Shown here piece after piece: positions 1 to 10,599 of a stretch of 64,000 nt of DNA (the stretch's first letter is position 1; each line of letters opens with the position of its first letter). The position numbers and the translations under genes are program-made. The notes under the pieces were generated by a model. That model was given only the letters and a program-made list of their open reading frames with translations, ran no database searches and was not told the origin of the DNA. This stretch comes from Petaurus breviceps papuanus (lineage: Eukaryota; Chordata; Mammalia; Diprotodontia; Petauridae): the NCBI GenBank assembly GCA_028583685.1, contig JAMXIF010001164.1, forward strand, positions 10,844,206-10,908,205, read 5' to 3'.

Positions 1-33
1 CTGGTATTTTGAACCTGGGAAGTTGCCTTGCTT

Positions 34-297
34 GGTATTACATTACAGCTGTTCTTGTTATTGTCCAGTAGTTTCATTTATGTCCAACTCTTCATGACCT
101 CATTTGAGGTTTTCTTGGCAAAGATACTGGAGTGCTTCACCATTTCCCTCTCCATCTCATTCTAAAGATGAGGAAACTGAGGCAAACAGGGTTAAGTGAC
201 TTGCCCAGGGTCACAGAGCTAGTGTCTAAGGCAAGATTTGAACCCAGGTCTCCCTGACTCTAGACCCAGCATTTTTTCCACTGTGCCACACAGCTGT
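34..297 (-). repeat. Mar1-like SINE
   Basis: Reverse-oriented marsupial SINE. Its tRNA-like head reads leftward from the CAGCTG end at about 297. The body contains the reverse of the RNA polymerase III B-box region and the phrase GACTTGCCCAGGGTCAC, and the constant tail includes CTTCATGACC and TTTTCTTGGCAAAG. The tail has no poly(A), as expected for SINEs moved by an RTE-type LINE rather than by L1. The copy looks almost full length. Confidence 0.8.
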
Positions 298-1014
298 CAT
301 AATATATGTATACTTACATGTACAATTCACACACATATATACATATGTGTCCACATTTGTGTGTGAAAAACAAAGGGAAAAGGTACTAAGATTCAGAAGA
401 ACGGGGTAAGGTTTCTTGGAGAAGGTAAAAATTTACTTGAGACTTGAAAGAAGCTAATTTGAGAAGTATGCAGGGTGGGGTTGGGTGTAAGGTGTAAGGA
501 AACGGGAAAGGTTGGCAGTGGCCAGGTTTTAGAGAACCAGAGTTTAGAGGAGGAAAGACCAGGGAACTCATGGGATATGGTACTATCACCAGGAAAAAGA
601 ATGTAGAAAAGAGAAGCACCAAGGATAAAATTTTGTTGAGTTCAATTGCATTAATTTGACAGGAATCTCTCCCTAGTTTCTTTCCAGAGGGAACATGACT
701 ATTTACATTTGGAATATACAAGCAACTAATAATACTTTGGCATTTTAATGTTTCTAGACTTTTACCCTTTTATGGAGAATAGAGTTCTTTGGAATATACT
801 TGCTTCTGCCCTGGTTAGTCTGTTTAATATTTTTTTTCTTTTGGGTGGGGAAGCACACTTTGCTGCTACTAGGTATGCAGTGAACTTTCCTGAAACTAGT
901 CCAGATGGGACTATTTATTTAATGCTTTGCATATTGGTAATGAGTTTCTTCCAATAAAAATTAATTATATAGCATAAAGAGAAGTATCAAGGGAAGGAGC
1001 ATGATTGTTGTCTT
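298..1014. other. no gene seen
   Basis: AT-rich sequence with a short TA/CA-rich tract near 300-360. The open frames here are short, lack recognisable motifs and do not look coding. I assign nothing. Confidence 0.5.
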
Positions 1015-1310
1015 TAAGTATGACAAAGACTGTCACTTTGAAGGATTTGACTTCTACTTCTTGACCTAAGTGGACAAAACTAGGAACAATGGACTGTAAC
1101 TAAAAACAGTTGAATTGGTGTTTACTATAAAGAAAAACAGCCTACCAAGTGGAGCTATGCAACATGGATGTGGATTGCTCTCAGATGTGGAGAGTACCCT
1201 CTCACTAGATATCTTCAAACAAAGGCTAGATGGCACGATCTTGGGGGATTCTTATTCAACTATGAGTTGGTGGCTGAGATATTGGTAGAATTTGAGAATG
1301 AAGGGGAAGC
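1015..1310 (+). repeat. L3/CR1 LINE 3' fragment
   Basis: Diverged 3' end of an L3/CR1-type LINE. The diagnostic stretch around 1205-1235 (ATCTTCAAACAAAGGCTAGA) corresponds to the family phrase about a 'CTTCAAGCAGAGGCTGGATG' segment near the 3' end. The copy is old and 5' truncated. Confidence 0.6.
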
Positions 1311-1744
1311 TTTCTAGTATAAAAGACCTAGAGAAAGACCTGGGTTAGGATCCTAATTTGTACATGGATTGACCTGTAATTGGTTAATAATCTTCAAAGA
1401 GTCCTTGCAGAGTGTCTAGGCGTTATCTGTGTGTCTTTTCTCTATTAATTGATGGGTTTTATGTGTCTGGGAATGAGAATTATTCCATTTTATGTTTAAA
1501 TATTTGTGGATTCTTCCTTTGACTTGGTGGGTAGAGAAGGGTTGACTTAAGAGGTGGTTTTGCAAAATGGTACTTAGAGGAACTCCTCCAAATCAAATTC
1601 TGCTCTCATAAACATAACTGTCTAAAATACCTAACTAAACCTATGAACACAGAAGGTTGTGGGAATCAACCAAAAGATGAAGGAAGTCTTATAAGTACAG
1701 AGCAGGAGCTTATTAAGATTCCCAACCCCCACATGTAGGGGTGC

Positions 1745-1950
1745 TTGAAGGTTTACACAGGGATTTCCTCACAACAAATCTGTGAGGTGGGTAATGTTGA
1801 TATTTTATTTCCATTTTGCAGCTGAGCAAAACATAGGTTAGGAAGTGTTAAAGAGCTTGCCCAAATTTTCCCAGCTAAGTCTCAAAGCAGGGATACAAAA
1901 TCTAGCCTCCTGCCCCCAGGTTCAGCCTTCTCTGCTAAACCAGCCTCTTA
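1745..1950 (-). repeat. MIR/THER CORE-SINE
   Basis: Old reverse-oriented MIR-class SINE: CTGTGAGGTGGGTAATG, CCATTTTGCAGCTGAG and AGAGCTTGCCCAAA are degenerate versions of the MIR CORE and 3' regions. The flanks 1311-1744 and 1951-2404 show no gene or recognisable repeat. Confidence 0.65.
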
Positions 1951-2404
1951 GCACCTGTAGTCTGTTATCAGCTCTTTTCCCTTGGCCATAATCAGTCAAT
2001 TGCTTTGTTCCTTTAAGCAAGAAATGGGTCAGACCCAAGAGCTAATGTTAAAGACTCGTTTGCCTGGTGTTTGATTGTGTCCTGAGGAAAAACACTGCTG
2101 TCTTCACGCTAAAGTGCTGCTGTTTCATCTATAAAATGAAGCCTAATGCTTCTGAATTGTAAGGCTTATTTTGAAAGTGAGTAATTTTTCATTATTTTTT
2201 TCCTTTTAAAATACAGAAAAACATTGAAGAAAAAGAAGGGAGCTGGCTTATTGGCTAATGAATTGGTTGGATAGTGGTGAATGTAGTAGCTTTCTATTAT
2301 TTACAAAATTAATCACATGCAAACACAGATGCTCCTTTGGATGGGGAATGTCAGAGTTCTTTTCTCCGACGTCACCTCCGTTGTAGCTTTATATCAGGGC
2401 AGCA

Positions 2405-2550
2405 GTAATGGTATAGACCAGGCTAAAGATAGAGTCAGACAGGATTCCCTGGGACACTTACGGTGCCCTTTGTTGGGTACCTGTAGAAAATTCCCTTACC
2501 CCCTGTGTGTCTCAACTTCCTTATTTGTAAAATGACTGTGGTCTAATGTA
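2405..2550 (+). repeat. MIR-class SINE, diverged
   Basis: Degenerate MIR: AATGGTATAGACC head, then CTTACCCCCTGTGTGTCTCA and TTATTTGTAAAATG, matching the MIR order 'cttaacctctctgtgcctcagtttcctcatctgtaaaatg'. Confidence 0.45.
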
Positions 2551-2559
2551 AAATGTACA

Positions 2560-2622
2560 GTAGTCTAGATTATCTGAGATAGGTGTGTGTGTGTGTGTGT
2601 TTCCTTCAACAAATAATAACTC
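2560..2622. repeat. GT microsatellite block, copy 1
   Basis: GTAGTCTAGATTATCTGAGA is followed by (GT)n at 2584-2600 and TTCCTTCAACAAAT. Almost the same sequence recurs at 3958-4030, so this is a duplicated unit containing a microsatellite and not only two independent GT runs. Confidence 0.75.
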
Positions 2623-2639
2623 CCTATGAGTACTCACAT

Positions 2640-2790
2640 TGTTTTTAGTCACTTCATTTAGTCTGACTCTTCATGACCCCCTTATAAAATGATAACCATA
2701 ATAGCTAGAGTAGTGTTTTTGCAGGGTGACTGTGAGGATAAGATGGGGTAGTGTTTACAAGTGCTTTGTAAGCTTTTCCAGTCACGTAGA
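2640..2790. repeat. Mar1 tail fragment and MIR tail
   Basis: 2640-2683 carries TAGTCTGACTCTTCATGACC, the tail of a minus-strand Mar1-like SINE. It is followed by a plus-strand MIR-like 3' tail (TGACTGTGAGGATAAGATGG, CAAGTGCTTTGTAAGC). Both are fragments. Confidence 0.45.
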
Positions 2791-2837
2791 ACTTTGAGTT
2801 ATTCTGTTCTACCATATTGAAGCACAAGACACAGGGT

Positions 2838-2950
2838 GAGGTGGCAAATAGAGGTCTGACCTTGGACTCAGACAGACCTGGGTTCAAGGACTACCTCTTA
2901 GGCACACTACCTCTGTGGCCATGGTCAAAACCATTTAAGGGTGCAGTAAC
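2838..2950 (+). repeat. MIR-class SINE head
   Basis: Contains GACTCAGACAGACCTGGGTT followed by CAAGGACTACCTCTTAGGCA, a tRNA-derived promoter region with a recognisable B box. The 3' half is degraded. The stretch 2951-3745 that follows has no gene or assigned repeat. Confidence 0.6.
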
Positions 2951-3749
2951 CCCCAGGCAATTTTAATAGAATTAATTGCAGAGTACAATTATCCCTTCCA
3001 CTTTGGGGCTTTCTACATTGTAGTTTTGATGTATCGCAGGATGACATAAGAAACTAAATGGGAATTTTTGGGGAGTTTTGCAGAAGTCACAGATGACACA
3101 GAAAAAGTATTCTTACTTGACATTGACCTACATATATGTTATGACCAAATATTTAACCCAAATTTAAAATATGGCACTTAAAAACCTCATAAAAGCAAAA
3201 GATAAAATTCAGACCTTTTCTCTGGTATGAAGAGAGGGTCAAACAATTTCACACAGATTTTTCAGATCGTGGATTACTGCATTCCTAACCCCTGCGATGT
3301 GGAAGGGTTGTGGTTGCCAATCTACATAGGTAAAGGGAATTTTCTCACTAGGAATCTGCCATACTGATGAAGAACCCCCTCCCTCCATGAAGCAAATGCT
3401 TATAATTTTCTAGTTAATACTAAACTGTCAAAGTCATGAAAGTCCCAAATATTTAGGAAGTACTCCTATCCAGTGCCCTTTATTATATAAGGAAAGCACC
3501 CTTCTCATCACCAGAAGAGTCTGCTACATCTGTACAATGCTGGGGAAAATTCCCAAGGGTTATTAAAAATGTAGCCCCTATCATGCTCCCTATAAATCCA
3601 GTTTTACCTATTTTATATGTCACTAATGAGGACTATATGAGTTGTAGCATAAAACCTATATATCAATGACATTATTGCCATTAGACTTTCTGGAGGAATG
3701 TATACTATATCCTATCTTATATTCCATTGTATTTTATATAAAGAGAATG

Positions 3750-3870
3750 CAAGGCAGCACAGGAGAGTGACCTTGGGGTCAGGAAGACCTACCTTCACAT
3801 CCTATCTCTGACATGTATTATCTCTGTTACTCTGAGTAAGTCACTTACCCTCTCATTTCTCCCAGGCATC
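3750..3870 (+). repeat. MIR-class SINE
   Basis: GGCAGCACAGGAGAGTGACC and GGGGTCAGGAAGACCTACC, then GAGTAAGTCACTTACCCTCT, give the A-box to CORE order of a MIR-class SINE in plus orientation. Confidence 0.65.
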
Positions 3871-3957
3871 TCTTTTAGTCTATTCTTCAAAAAACCAGAG
3901 TAGTCTGGCTTAATAGAGGGAATTTCCTACACCAAACAAATCTATATTTAATGTAAA

Positions 3958-4030
3958 GTAGTCTAGATTATCTGAGATAGGTGTGTGTGTGTGTGTGTGT
4001 GTATGTGTGTGTGAGTGATTCCTTCACCAA
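3958..4030. repeat. TG microsatellite block, copy 2
   Basis: Second copy of the unit at 2560-2622: the same GTAGTCTAGATTATCTGAGA lead, a longer (TG)n at 3981-4013, and TTCCTTCACCAAAT afterwards. The repeat number has diverged between the copies. Confidence 0.75.
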
Positions 4031-4057
4031 ATGATGGCTCACTGTCCTGCAGATTAT

Positions 4058-4306
4058 AATTGTGTTGTTATTGTTTGGTTATTTTAGTCATGTCCAACTT
4101 TTGTGACCCCCTTTGGGGTTTTCTTGGCAAAAGCTCATTTACTTTTCCAGCTCATTTTATAGATGAGGAAAATGAGGCAAACAGAGTTAAGTAACTTACC
4201 TAGCATCACCCAGCTACCAATGTCTGAGGCCAGATTTGAACTCAGGGAGATGAGTCATCCAGACTCCAGGGTCAGCATTCTATCCACTGTGCCACCTAAC
4301 TGCCCC
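4058..4306 (-). repeat. Mar1-like SINE
   Basis: Nearly full-length reverse copy: tail TTTGGGGTTTTCTTGGCAAA, CORE ATAGATGAGGAAAATGAGGC, and head GCCACCTAACTGCCCC at the right end. A small insertion near 4240 (GAGATGAGTCATC) distinguishes it from the other copies. Confidence 0.8.
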
Positions 4307-4998
4307 ATGATTATAATTATAGCAGTAGATTAAATTCAGGGAACCAGAAACTTTGTGGAGCCCAGTCTCTCCAAGAAAGCTTTTGGAATGAGACTTGTCA
4401 TTTGGTGTATGATCACAAATGAGGAACACAGGCAAGGCAGGTTCTGGAGTCTGATAATATGCTTCAAATTGGGCATGGTGAGAGGGGCCAGGAAAATGAT
4501 TTAGATCTACATATATTTCTGAGGCAAAAGATCCATCTTGGACTGATAAAATGCCTCATATTGTTTTATTTTTTTATATATTACATACATTATATTATAT
4601 AATAATCATTAAATTATAATTAAATAATATTATCATACACAACATATTTATGTTGTAACTTTACTCATCTATTCCAACATAATCATTCCATATTTACCAT
4701 GATTCCAGGTGTGAGGAGAACATAGGGGGCCTGAGAAAAGACAGTTATTAGTTCCATAGACCTATGAATAGCGGTAGCATGGGGAAGAAGATATTAGGGG
4801 ATAGAGAACAGAGCATATTCAACTTGAGATGATTTAAGTTTTTAAGCCAGTAATACTAACAATAGATGACATTTAAATAAGACTTTAAGTTTTTTAACCT
4901 TTGCAACATGATATACACAGACATATATAAATACATATATATGTGCATGTGTGTATATATCGACACATGTCTCTATATATATACCTATAAATATATAC
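4307..4998. other. AT-rich sequence, no gene seen
   Basis: Unique-looking sequence, very AT-rich at 4560-4680, with an impure TA/TG run at 4905-5000. No coding signal. Confidence 0.5.
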
Positions 4999-4999
4999 T

Positions 5000-5247
5000 A
5001 CCTAGCATTTAAATAGCACTTTAAGATTTGGCTTTACATATGCTATCTCGTTTGGTTCTCACAACAATTCTGTGAGATATGTGTAATTATTATGTTCATT
5101 GTACAGAATAGGGAACTGAGATTGAGGGAAATTGAGTGACTTGCCCAGGGCCACATACATAACTGTCTGGGGGCAGGATTCAAATTCAGGTCCCTTTGAC
5201 TCTAAGTGCAACATTTAATTACTGTCCCAAGAGCTCTTTTGCTCTAT
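5000..5247 (-). repeat. MIR/THER CORE-SINE
   Basis: Well preserved reverse copy: TAGCATTTAAATAGCACTTT tail, CTCACAACAATTCTGTGAGA, GAGTGACTTGCCCAGGGCCA and CAAATTCAGGTCCCTTTGAC in order. Confidence 0.75.
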
Positions 5248-5279
5248 AGAATGGGAGCAGCCAAGTCTCTTTTTGTACA

Positions 5280-6172
5280 TGTCTGTGGGAAGCTGTAGCA
5301 GCAAGCACCCTAGTTTACCCAGGGCAACTGCCAACTCAGGTTCTTAGATCTGCTTTTCCAAAGGAAAGCAACTCAAAATGGGTTAACAATCTTGCTTTAA
5401 TCAAACATATGTCATTTACATAGTTCAGGGGAAAAAGGTCAGCACCCTGAACTTCAGATAATACAAACAAGTTACAAGCAGCAGTTATAAGCAGACAGAG
5501 AAACAGATCAGCAGACAGGCTTCCAGATGTCTGACTATTACATCCATACCTAGTCAGTTACCAGAGAGGGAAGCACCAACATCTGGGTTTTCAAAGCCAG
5601 GGGATGGGGTGGTGGTGGGGTGGTGGTGGGAAGGGGGGTGAGGGGGCGGGGCTCAAAGGCTGACCAGAGTCTCATCTGGTCAAATCACACAACTTTTCTC
5701 AAAGAAAGCTCCAAAGCAAAACCTCACATAAGGGTTTATATAACCTTCTCCTGGCTCAGAGAATGTCACAGCCCACTTGACCCACTGCCCAATCACAAAG
5801 TATCAAGGTGTGGGTGTTCCTGAAAAACAAGTATCCCCCACAGGGTCCAGGTGACCACATTCAACCTATTAGGGGGCAGAGTATATTTTCAAATCAAGGA
5901 AGGTTCTCAGAGTCACTTAAGCCTATCAAAGGGCCTGGGGTAGGGAAGATCTTCCATTCCCATACCCATAACAGAAGCTGTAGAACTAGCTCACTGTATC
6001 AAAAACACAAAGGGAGCTGACTAACTGGTTAACTAATTAAACTGAGTAACAAAAATGAGATCCTTTTAAAGAGGGAGTAAGGTCAGGTTCAAACAAAGTT
6101 GATGTCTTTTGAAAACTCAAGTTTTTTTGTCCTCCTTAAATGATTTAAAACAGATGGAGGTTTTCACAGACA
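5280..6172 (-). repeat. LTR-like block (probable solo LTR)
   Basis: An approximately 0.9-kb block that is more GC-rich than its surroundings, with LTR features on the minus strand. A TATA-like TATATAAACC lies at about 5737-5746, and ATTAAA-type polyadenylation signals lie downstream near 5390-5400. The ends form an inverted match (TGTCTGTG at 5280, CACAGACA ending 6172). No flanking duplication is visible, so the limits are tentative. I see no internal retroviral region, so it would be a solitary fossil LTR. Family not assigned. Confidence 0.45.
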
Positions 6173-6469
6173 CAGGAGCCAAATCGTTCCTTCATATATT
6201 GCACTCAATCTTTTAATCGTTTTAATATAAGTTTTCTTTTTTTTCTGTGCCTCCTTAGCATTCAGGCTGGAATATTTCTAAGTTTATCCATTGAAAACAC
6301 TTTAATAAACCTTAGTTTTCAAAGTGAGCATCTAAAAATTCTCTTGGTATTTTGTTGTATCACTTCCTTCCAACCCATCCGTTCTTATGTTTGTGCATTG
6401 GAGCTGGGTGAAGAAACGATTTTATGAATTCTCTTCATGAAATATAGTTTCATTAGGTAGCAGAAAGGG

Positions 6470-6620
6470 CAGTAAAACACGCAAGAGACCCAAATTCTAT
6501 GGCTTTTACTTTAGGCAAGGAATTTCCCCTCTTTGGGTCTGTTTCCTTAATTATAAATGAGAAGTTTTGCCTAACTAATCTCTCTGATCTCTTCCAGTGC
6601 TAAACTCCTATGAATCTATG
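6470..6620 (+). repeat. THER/MIR-class SINE
   Basis: AGACCCAAATTCTATGGC, CTCTTTGGGTCTGTTTCCTT and CTGATCTCTTCCAGTGCTAA, then CTATGAATCTATGAT, match the order of this SINE class. The stretch 6173-6469 before it shows nothing recognisable. Confidence 0.6.
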
Positions 6621-6639
6621 ATGCTTCTTCCTCACATTC

Positions 6640-6805
6640 TTATGATTTAGGCTCATTTTATCAAAGAGGGAATTGAGGTACCAAGGGGTTGAATTGCTTG
6701 ACACGGGTCATGCATCTAGTAAATTTCTAAGGTGGGATTTGAACTGTTTCCCTGACTCCAAGCCCATTGTCCTCTCCATTGGACTACCTCGATGCCTCAG
6801 ACAGT
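6640..6805 (-). repeat. MIR-class SINE
   Basis: Reverse copy: CATTTTATCAAAGAGGGAAT, GGATTTGAACTGTTTCCCTG, and CCAAGCCCATTGTCCTCTCC at the head. Confidence 0.65.
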
Positions 6806-6817
6806 GGGGGTGAGCAC

Positions 6818-6820
<3 letters not shown>

Positions 6821-6873
<53 letters not shown>

Positions 6874-6900
6874 CTTTCTCCCTGCCTCCCTCTCTCTCTC
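6821..6900. repeat. (TC)n microsatellite
   Basis: Uninterrupted TC dinucleotide to about 6869, then impure CT-rich sequence. It separates a minus-strand MIR from a plus-strand L2. Open frames made only of Leu/Ser or Arg/Glu here are translations of the repeat. Confidence 0.95.
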
Positions 6901-6904
6901 CAAT

Positions 6905-7590
6905 GGGCCCCTTTGGCAGCCTGCACTATGTGATAACCTGCTGTTGGTTCTTCCTGCCTCAAATCTCTCCCAGCTTCATCTACTATTCAGCCACTGAAAT
7001 AATTTTTCCAAAGTGCAGATCTGACCATGTCATGCCCCTTCACTATTCAATACATTCCAGCGGCTACCTATTGTCTCCAGGATCAAATACAAATGCTCTG
7101 CTTGGCATTCAAAGAGCTAACTAAACACCCCTCCCCACTTTTTTGGTCTTCTTACACATTACTCTCCAATATATATTCTTTGATTTAGTGACTTTGGTTT
7201 CCTGGTTCTTCCACAAACAAGACACTCCATCTCTTGACTCTGGACATTTTCTCTGTCTGTCCACCATGCCTGAAACATTCTCCCTCCTCTGTTCCACCTA
7301 ATGACTTTCCTGGCATTCTTTAAGTCCCAACTAAAATCCTACCTTCTATAGGAAATCTTCCCCAACCCCACTTAATCCCAGTGCCTTACCTCTGTTAATC
7401 CCCCCCATTTATCCTGTATATAGTCCTTTTTGTATATATTTGTTTACATATTGTATCCCCTAATAGATTGTAAGCTTGGGGGCAGACACTCTCTTTTACC
7501 TTTTTTTATTTTTTTCTATTCCCAGCATTTAGCACAAGCTTGACATAATGTAGGGACTTAAAATGTTCATTGGTTAGTTGAAATTTCAAA
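6905..7590 (+). repeat. L2 LINE 3' end
   Basis: Long L2 copy running from the end of the reverse-transcriptase reading frame into the 3' UTR. Landmarks in order are CAGATCTGACCATGTCATGC, CTCCAGGATCAAATACAAAT, TCTTTAAGTCCCAACTAAAA, TAGATTGTAAGCTTGGGGGC and the terminal phrase resembling 'gcacatagtaggcacttaataaatgttcattg'. No open frame survives. Confidence 0.85.
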
Positions 7591-7871
7591 GATCATGTAG
7601 AATTTGAATGTTATATCTTCAGGAAAAGGAGAAGGCTAGACAGCTCAACTTTATATACTCATTCCTTAATTTGTTTTGGTGGTGAATACTTTCCTTCCAT
7701 TTGGGGGGCTGGGGTTTATTATCCTTTTTCTAGAAGTAATATTAGTTACATTGGAAAATTTATGAACTGTTTTCTTCCAGAAAAACACAATGCCCTTCCC
7801 TATGAGTAGTCAAAGAATGGTTGTGGTTATTCCAAATTTCAATGGTAATAAAAAAGATCCTCTTTAGGTTT

Positions 7872-8010
7872 TTCAGTCTATAAATACTTATTAAGCACCT
7901 ACTATGTGCCAAGCACTCTTCTAAGCACTAGAGATGAAAAAGGAAGCAGAAAACTCCAACAGTTCCTGCTCTCAAGGAATTCACACACTAATGTTAGGTG
8001 ATATACTTTA
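7872..8010 (-). repeat. L2 LINE 3' end
   Basis: Reverse L2 terminus: ATAAATACTTATTAAGCACC, TACTATGTGCCAAGCACTC and TCCTGCTCTCAAGGAATTC. Only about 140 bp remain. Confidence 0.75.
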
Positions 8011-8654
8011 TCCCTTAGCTCTTTCTTACTGGTCCAGGTTAAATGTTGTTTTTTTTCCCATTGTGATTATGGATTGTGCACAGCTGTTAGAATACTCCAG
8101 GCCAAATCAGAATTGGGCAGTGGGCATAGTAAGAATTTTTACTGTCCTGTTTAAGAGTTTGGACTTAAAAACTTGTTTTCTAAGAAATCTTTGAAAGGGA
8201 GAGAGATTACAAAGAGTGTTTGCAGAAGGTTGATGCATATATTTACTGTACTTAATGAGATGGAAAGCAGGTGGAGAAGATAGGGCAGCATATGTGGGTA
8301 GCTCCACATATGCTATTGAGCACATGTGGGCAGTTAAGAGTTGGACAGACAAATAAATCAGTATTTAGCATTACTTTCCTGTATTGTAGAAGGTTTTTAG
8401 TAGATTGATTTTCCTAGGTAGAAGGTGTCTGTTCCATATCCTCTGTTAAAGCAGTGCAAAACAAACTTCAGCAGAGCAGCTTATAAATTCTTGCCTTGCC
8501 TGGATGGTAATTTGATTTTTCAGAGGGTAGAAGAAGATATGAAGAGAATTGCCATTCTGTATTTGATTCTGTCCAATAAGGAATAATTGGCTTCTGGAGT
8601 ATGAAAAATTGGAATGCTGGAATGCAATGACCATACTATCGTACAATTCTTGTT
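8011..8654. other. no gene seen
   Basis: Unique-looking sequence without repeats or coding signal that I can recognise. Open frames on both strands are short and overlap one another. Confidence 0.5.
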
Positions 8655-8669
8655 AAATAAGAGGGAGGG

Positions 8670-8826
8670 GGCGGCTAGGTGGTGCAGTGAATAGAGCACC
8701 GGCCCTGGAGTCAGGAGGTCCTGAGTTCAAATCTGACCTCAGACACATAACACAAAAACTAGCCATGTGACTTTGGGCAAGTCACTTAACCCCAATTGCC
8801 TTAAAAAAAAACAAGAATAAATAAAT
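8670..8826 (+). repeat. young tRNA-derived SINE (WSINE1-like) with target-site duplication
   Basis: Complete copy starting GGCGGCTAGGTGGTGCAGTG, with A box, B box (GAGTTCAAATC), CORE-type body (GGGCAAGTCACTTAACCCC), CAATTGCC end and an A-rich tail with AATA repeats. It is bounded by a perfect 15-bp duplication AAATAAGAGGGAGGG at 8655-8669 and 8827-8841. The poly(A) tail and duplication length indicate L1-driven insertion. The perfect duplication suggests a fairly recent event. Confidence 0.93.
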
Positions 8827-9289
8827 AAATAAGAGGGAGGGACAGAATCAGATCATGGTTTAACATTCTAAATTATGGGTAAAGTAGTTTTAAGAAATTA
8901 AAGGATGGGGAATTTGGATCATGTGGCCTAAGATTCTATTGCAGAACTTGACTCAAGGATCAAGGGAGTGAGGAAGAAGAAAGGAATTTCAATATCACAA
9001 GCACAAATGATTCTATTAGAAAAGAAGAGCTGTCTAAAGAAAATAATGTAGGAATGCAGGGTATTTATTGGCAAACTCAGATTTTAAAGGCCTGATCCAA
9101 ATGTAGAAGCAGTGGCAGATAACTTACAATGAATGATAAGAATGACATGTTCTTATAACAATCTTAGGAATACCAAAATCCATATTGATTTGAGATTTGA
9201 AGTGATTTTTAAAAATCACTTTTTATGGTGGTTCCATTGGTGAAGAGAGCTCCCAGTGTAGAAATCTCTCCTTTGATGCAGATTGGCAA

Positions 9290-9425
9290 ATGATTTGCAA
9301 TCTATCACATTAAAGAATTGTCTGCTACACAGAGAAGTTAATTAACTTGATATTGTTCTGACTGCTAGTATTTATTAGAGGCAGGACTTGAACTAAGGTT
9401 TTTCTCTTACTCCAACTACTACAAT
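9290..9425 (-). repeat. MIR-class SINE, diverged
   Basis: GAGGCAGGACTTGAACTAAG and CTCTTACTCCAACTACTACA mark a degraded reverse MIR. The region 8842-9289 shows nothing else, and 9460-9520 is a T/A-rich low-complexity tract. Confidence 0.45.
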
Positions 9426-9769
9426 ATAGTGTATCTCAGTGAATGTAAAGGACATTAAAAATTTTTTTTAATTTTTTAAATTTAAATTTTATTAATTTTA
9501 TTTATTTATTATATTTTTTTAACCAAGGGGTTAGATATAGGGATAGAATAAAGGAATAGAATAAATACTTGTAATGGAGAACATGCTGATAAAATATTGT
9601 GGAGAAGGCAGACCTACTCAATGCTCATTTTATTTCTATTTGTTATACCAAGAGAGTGCTTTTCAGACTAAGAAGCAAATGATAAAAATGGATAATGGAA
9701 AATTGAAACCTAAGATAAATGTGAACATCATAAGAGACTAAGTGATACCAAATTACTCTCATCTCCTTT

Positions 9770-10590
9770 CTCAACAGGATTACTAGAATGTTGTCAGAAA
9801 ACTCCCTGTCCTTCAAGGATTGATAAAAGGAACATAGAATTGTTAACCTAGAGAAAAGAAGATTAAAGTGGGAGCAAGGGAAGTCATTAAAAAAAATGGA
9901 AATATTGACAGGTCATCATGTGGAAGAATGTTTAGAAGTCTTTTGCCTAGTACCAGTGCCAAAGCAGGAGTAATGACTAGAGATTGGGGAAAGGCTGATC
10001 TAGGCTAAATCCAGTTTTCACCATCTCTGCTCAACAGAATCCTTAGCTTCCTTCTAAGGACAATATAGGTTCCATCTCATACACAAGGCCTTTTCTGCTA
10101 TAATGACTTATACTCTCTCACACTTGAAATTATATTGTATGAATTTGTATGTCTTTGTATTTACTTACTTGTGTACATAGTATTTCCTTCCAGTAAGATG
10201 TAAGCTCATTGACAAAAGGTAAATTTTACTTTTGGCTTTTTGTCCTATTTTGTCCTTTTGACTAAAATACACATAGTAGACACTTAATAAAGCTTATAGT
10301 AATAATATAAAATTTCCTAAAAATTTGAACTGCCCTAAAGAAAAATATGGTTGATTGTTCTGAATTCTTCATCATCAGAGAGTTTCAAGAAGAGGTTGGA
10401 TGACTGCAATCAGATTCTAGGCAAGTTTGGGAAGTGGTGACTCCCCATCACTATTTGTTTTCAAGTGGAAACTAAATGATCATTTGTCATTGATGTTGAA
10501 AAGAGAAATGTTATAGAGGTTGGATTAGATACTGATTGAAGTCCCTTCCAGCTCTGAGATTTTATATGTCTCTTTAATGAGAGGAACCAT
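9770..10590 (+). repeat. L3/CR1 LINE interrupted by L2
   Basis: The left part (to about 10018) contains CCTAGAGAAAAGAAGATTAA and GACTAGAGATTGGGGAAAGG, an L3/CR1 3' region. The right part resumes at about 10318 with AACTGCCCTAAAGAAAAATA and TTCAAGAAGAGGTTGGATGA, and ends with TCCCTTCCAGCTCTGAGATT. The order is that of one element cut by the L2 copy at 10020-10305. Confidence 0.75.
10020..10305 (+). repeat. L2 LINE 3' end, nested in L3
   Basis: TTGTATGTCTTTGTATTTAC, GTAAGATGTAAGCTCATTGA and ATAGTAGACACTTAATAAAG are the L2 terminal landmarks. The flanking L3/CR1 sequence continues on the other side, so this is an insertion into an older LINE. Confidence 0.7.
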
Positions 10591-10599
10591 AAGGTAAGA

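Noticed and set aside
2365-2380. GACGTCAC as a cAMP-response element
   Set aside because: One half-consensus match in unique DNA with no promoter nearby is expected by chance.
6767-7124. Leu/Ser-rich and Arg/Glu-rich frames near 6.8 kb
   Set aside because: Translations of the (TC)n microsatellite; the same applies at 58.6 kb.
8670-8826. A functional tRNA gene from the A- and B-box motifs
   Set aside because: The boxes belong to the SINE promoter. No cloverleaf with acceptor stem and anticodon can be formed, and the same sequence recurs at several places.
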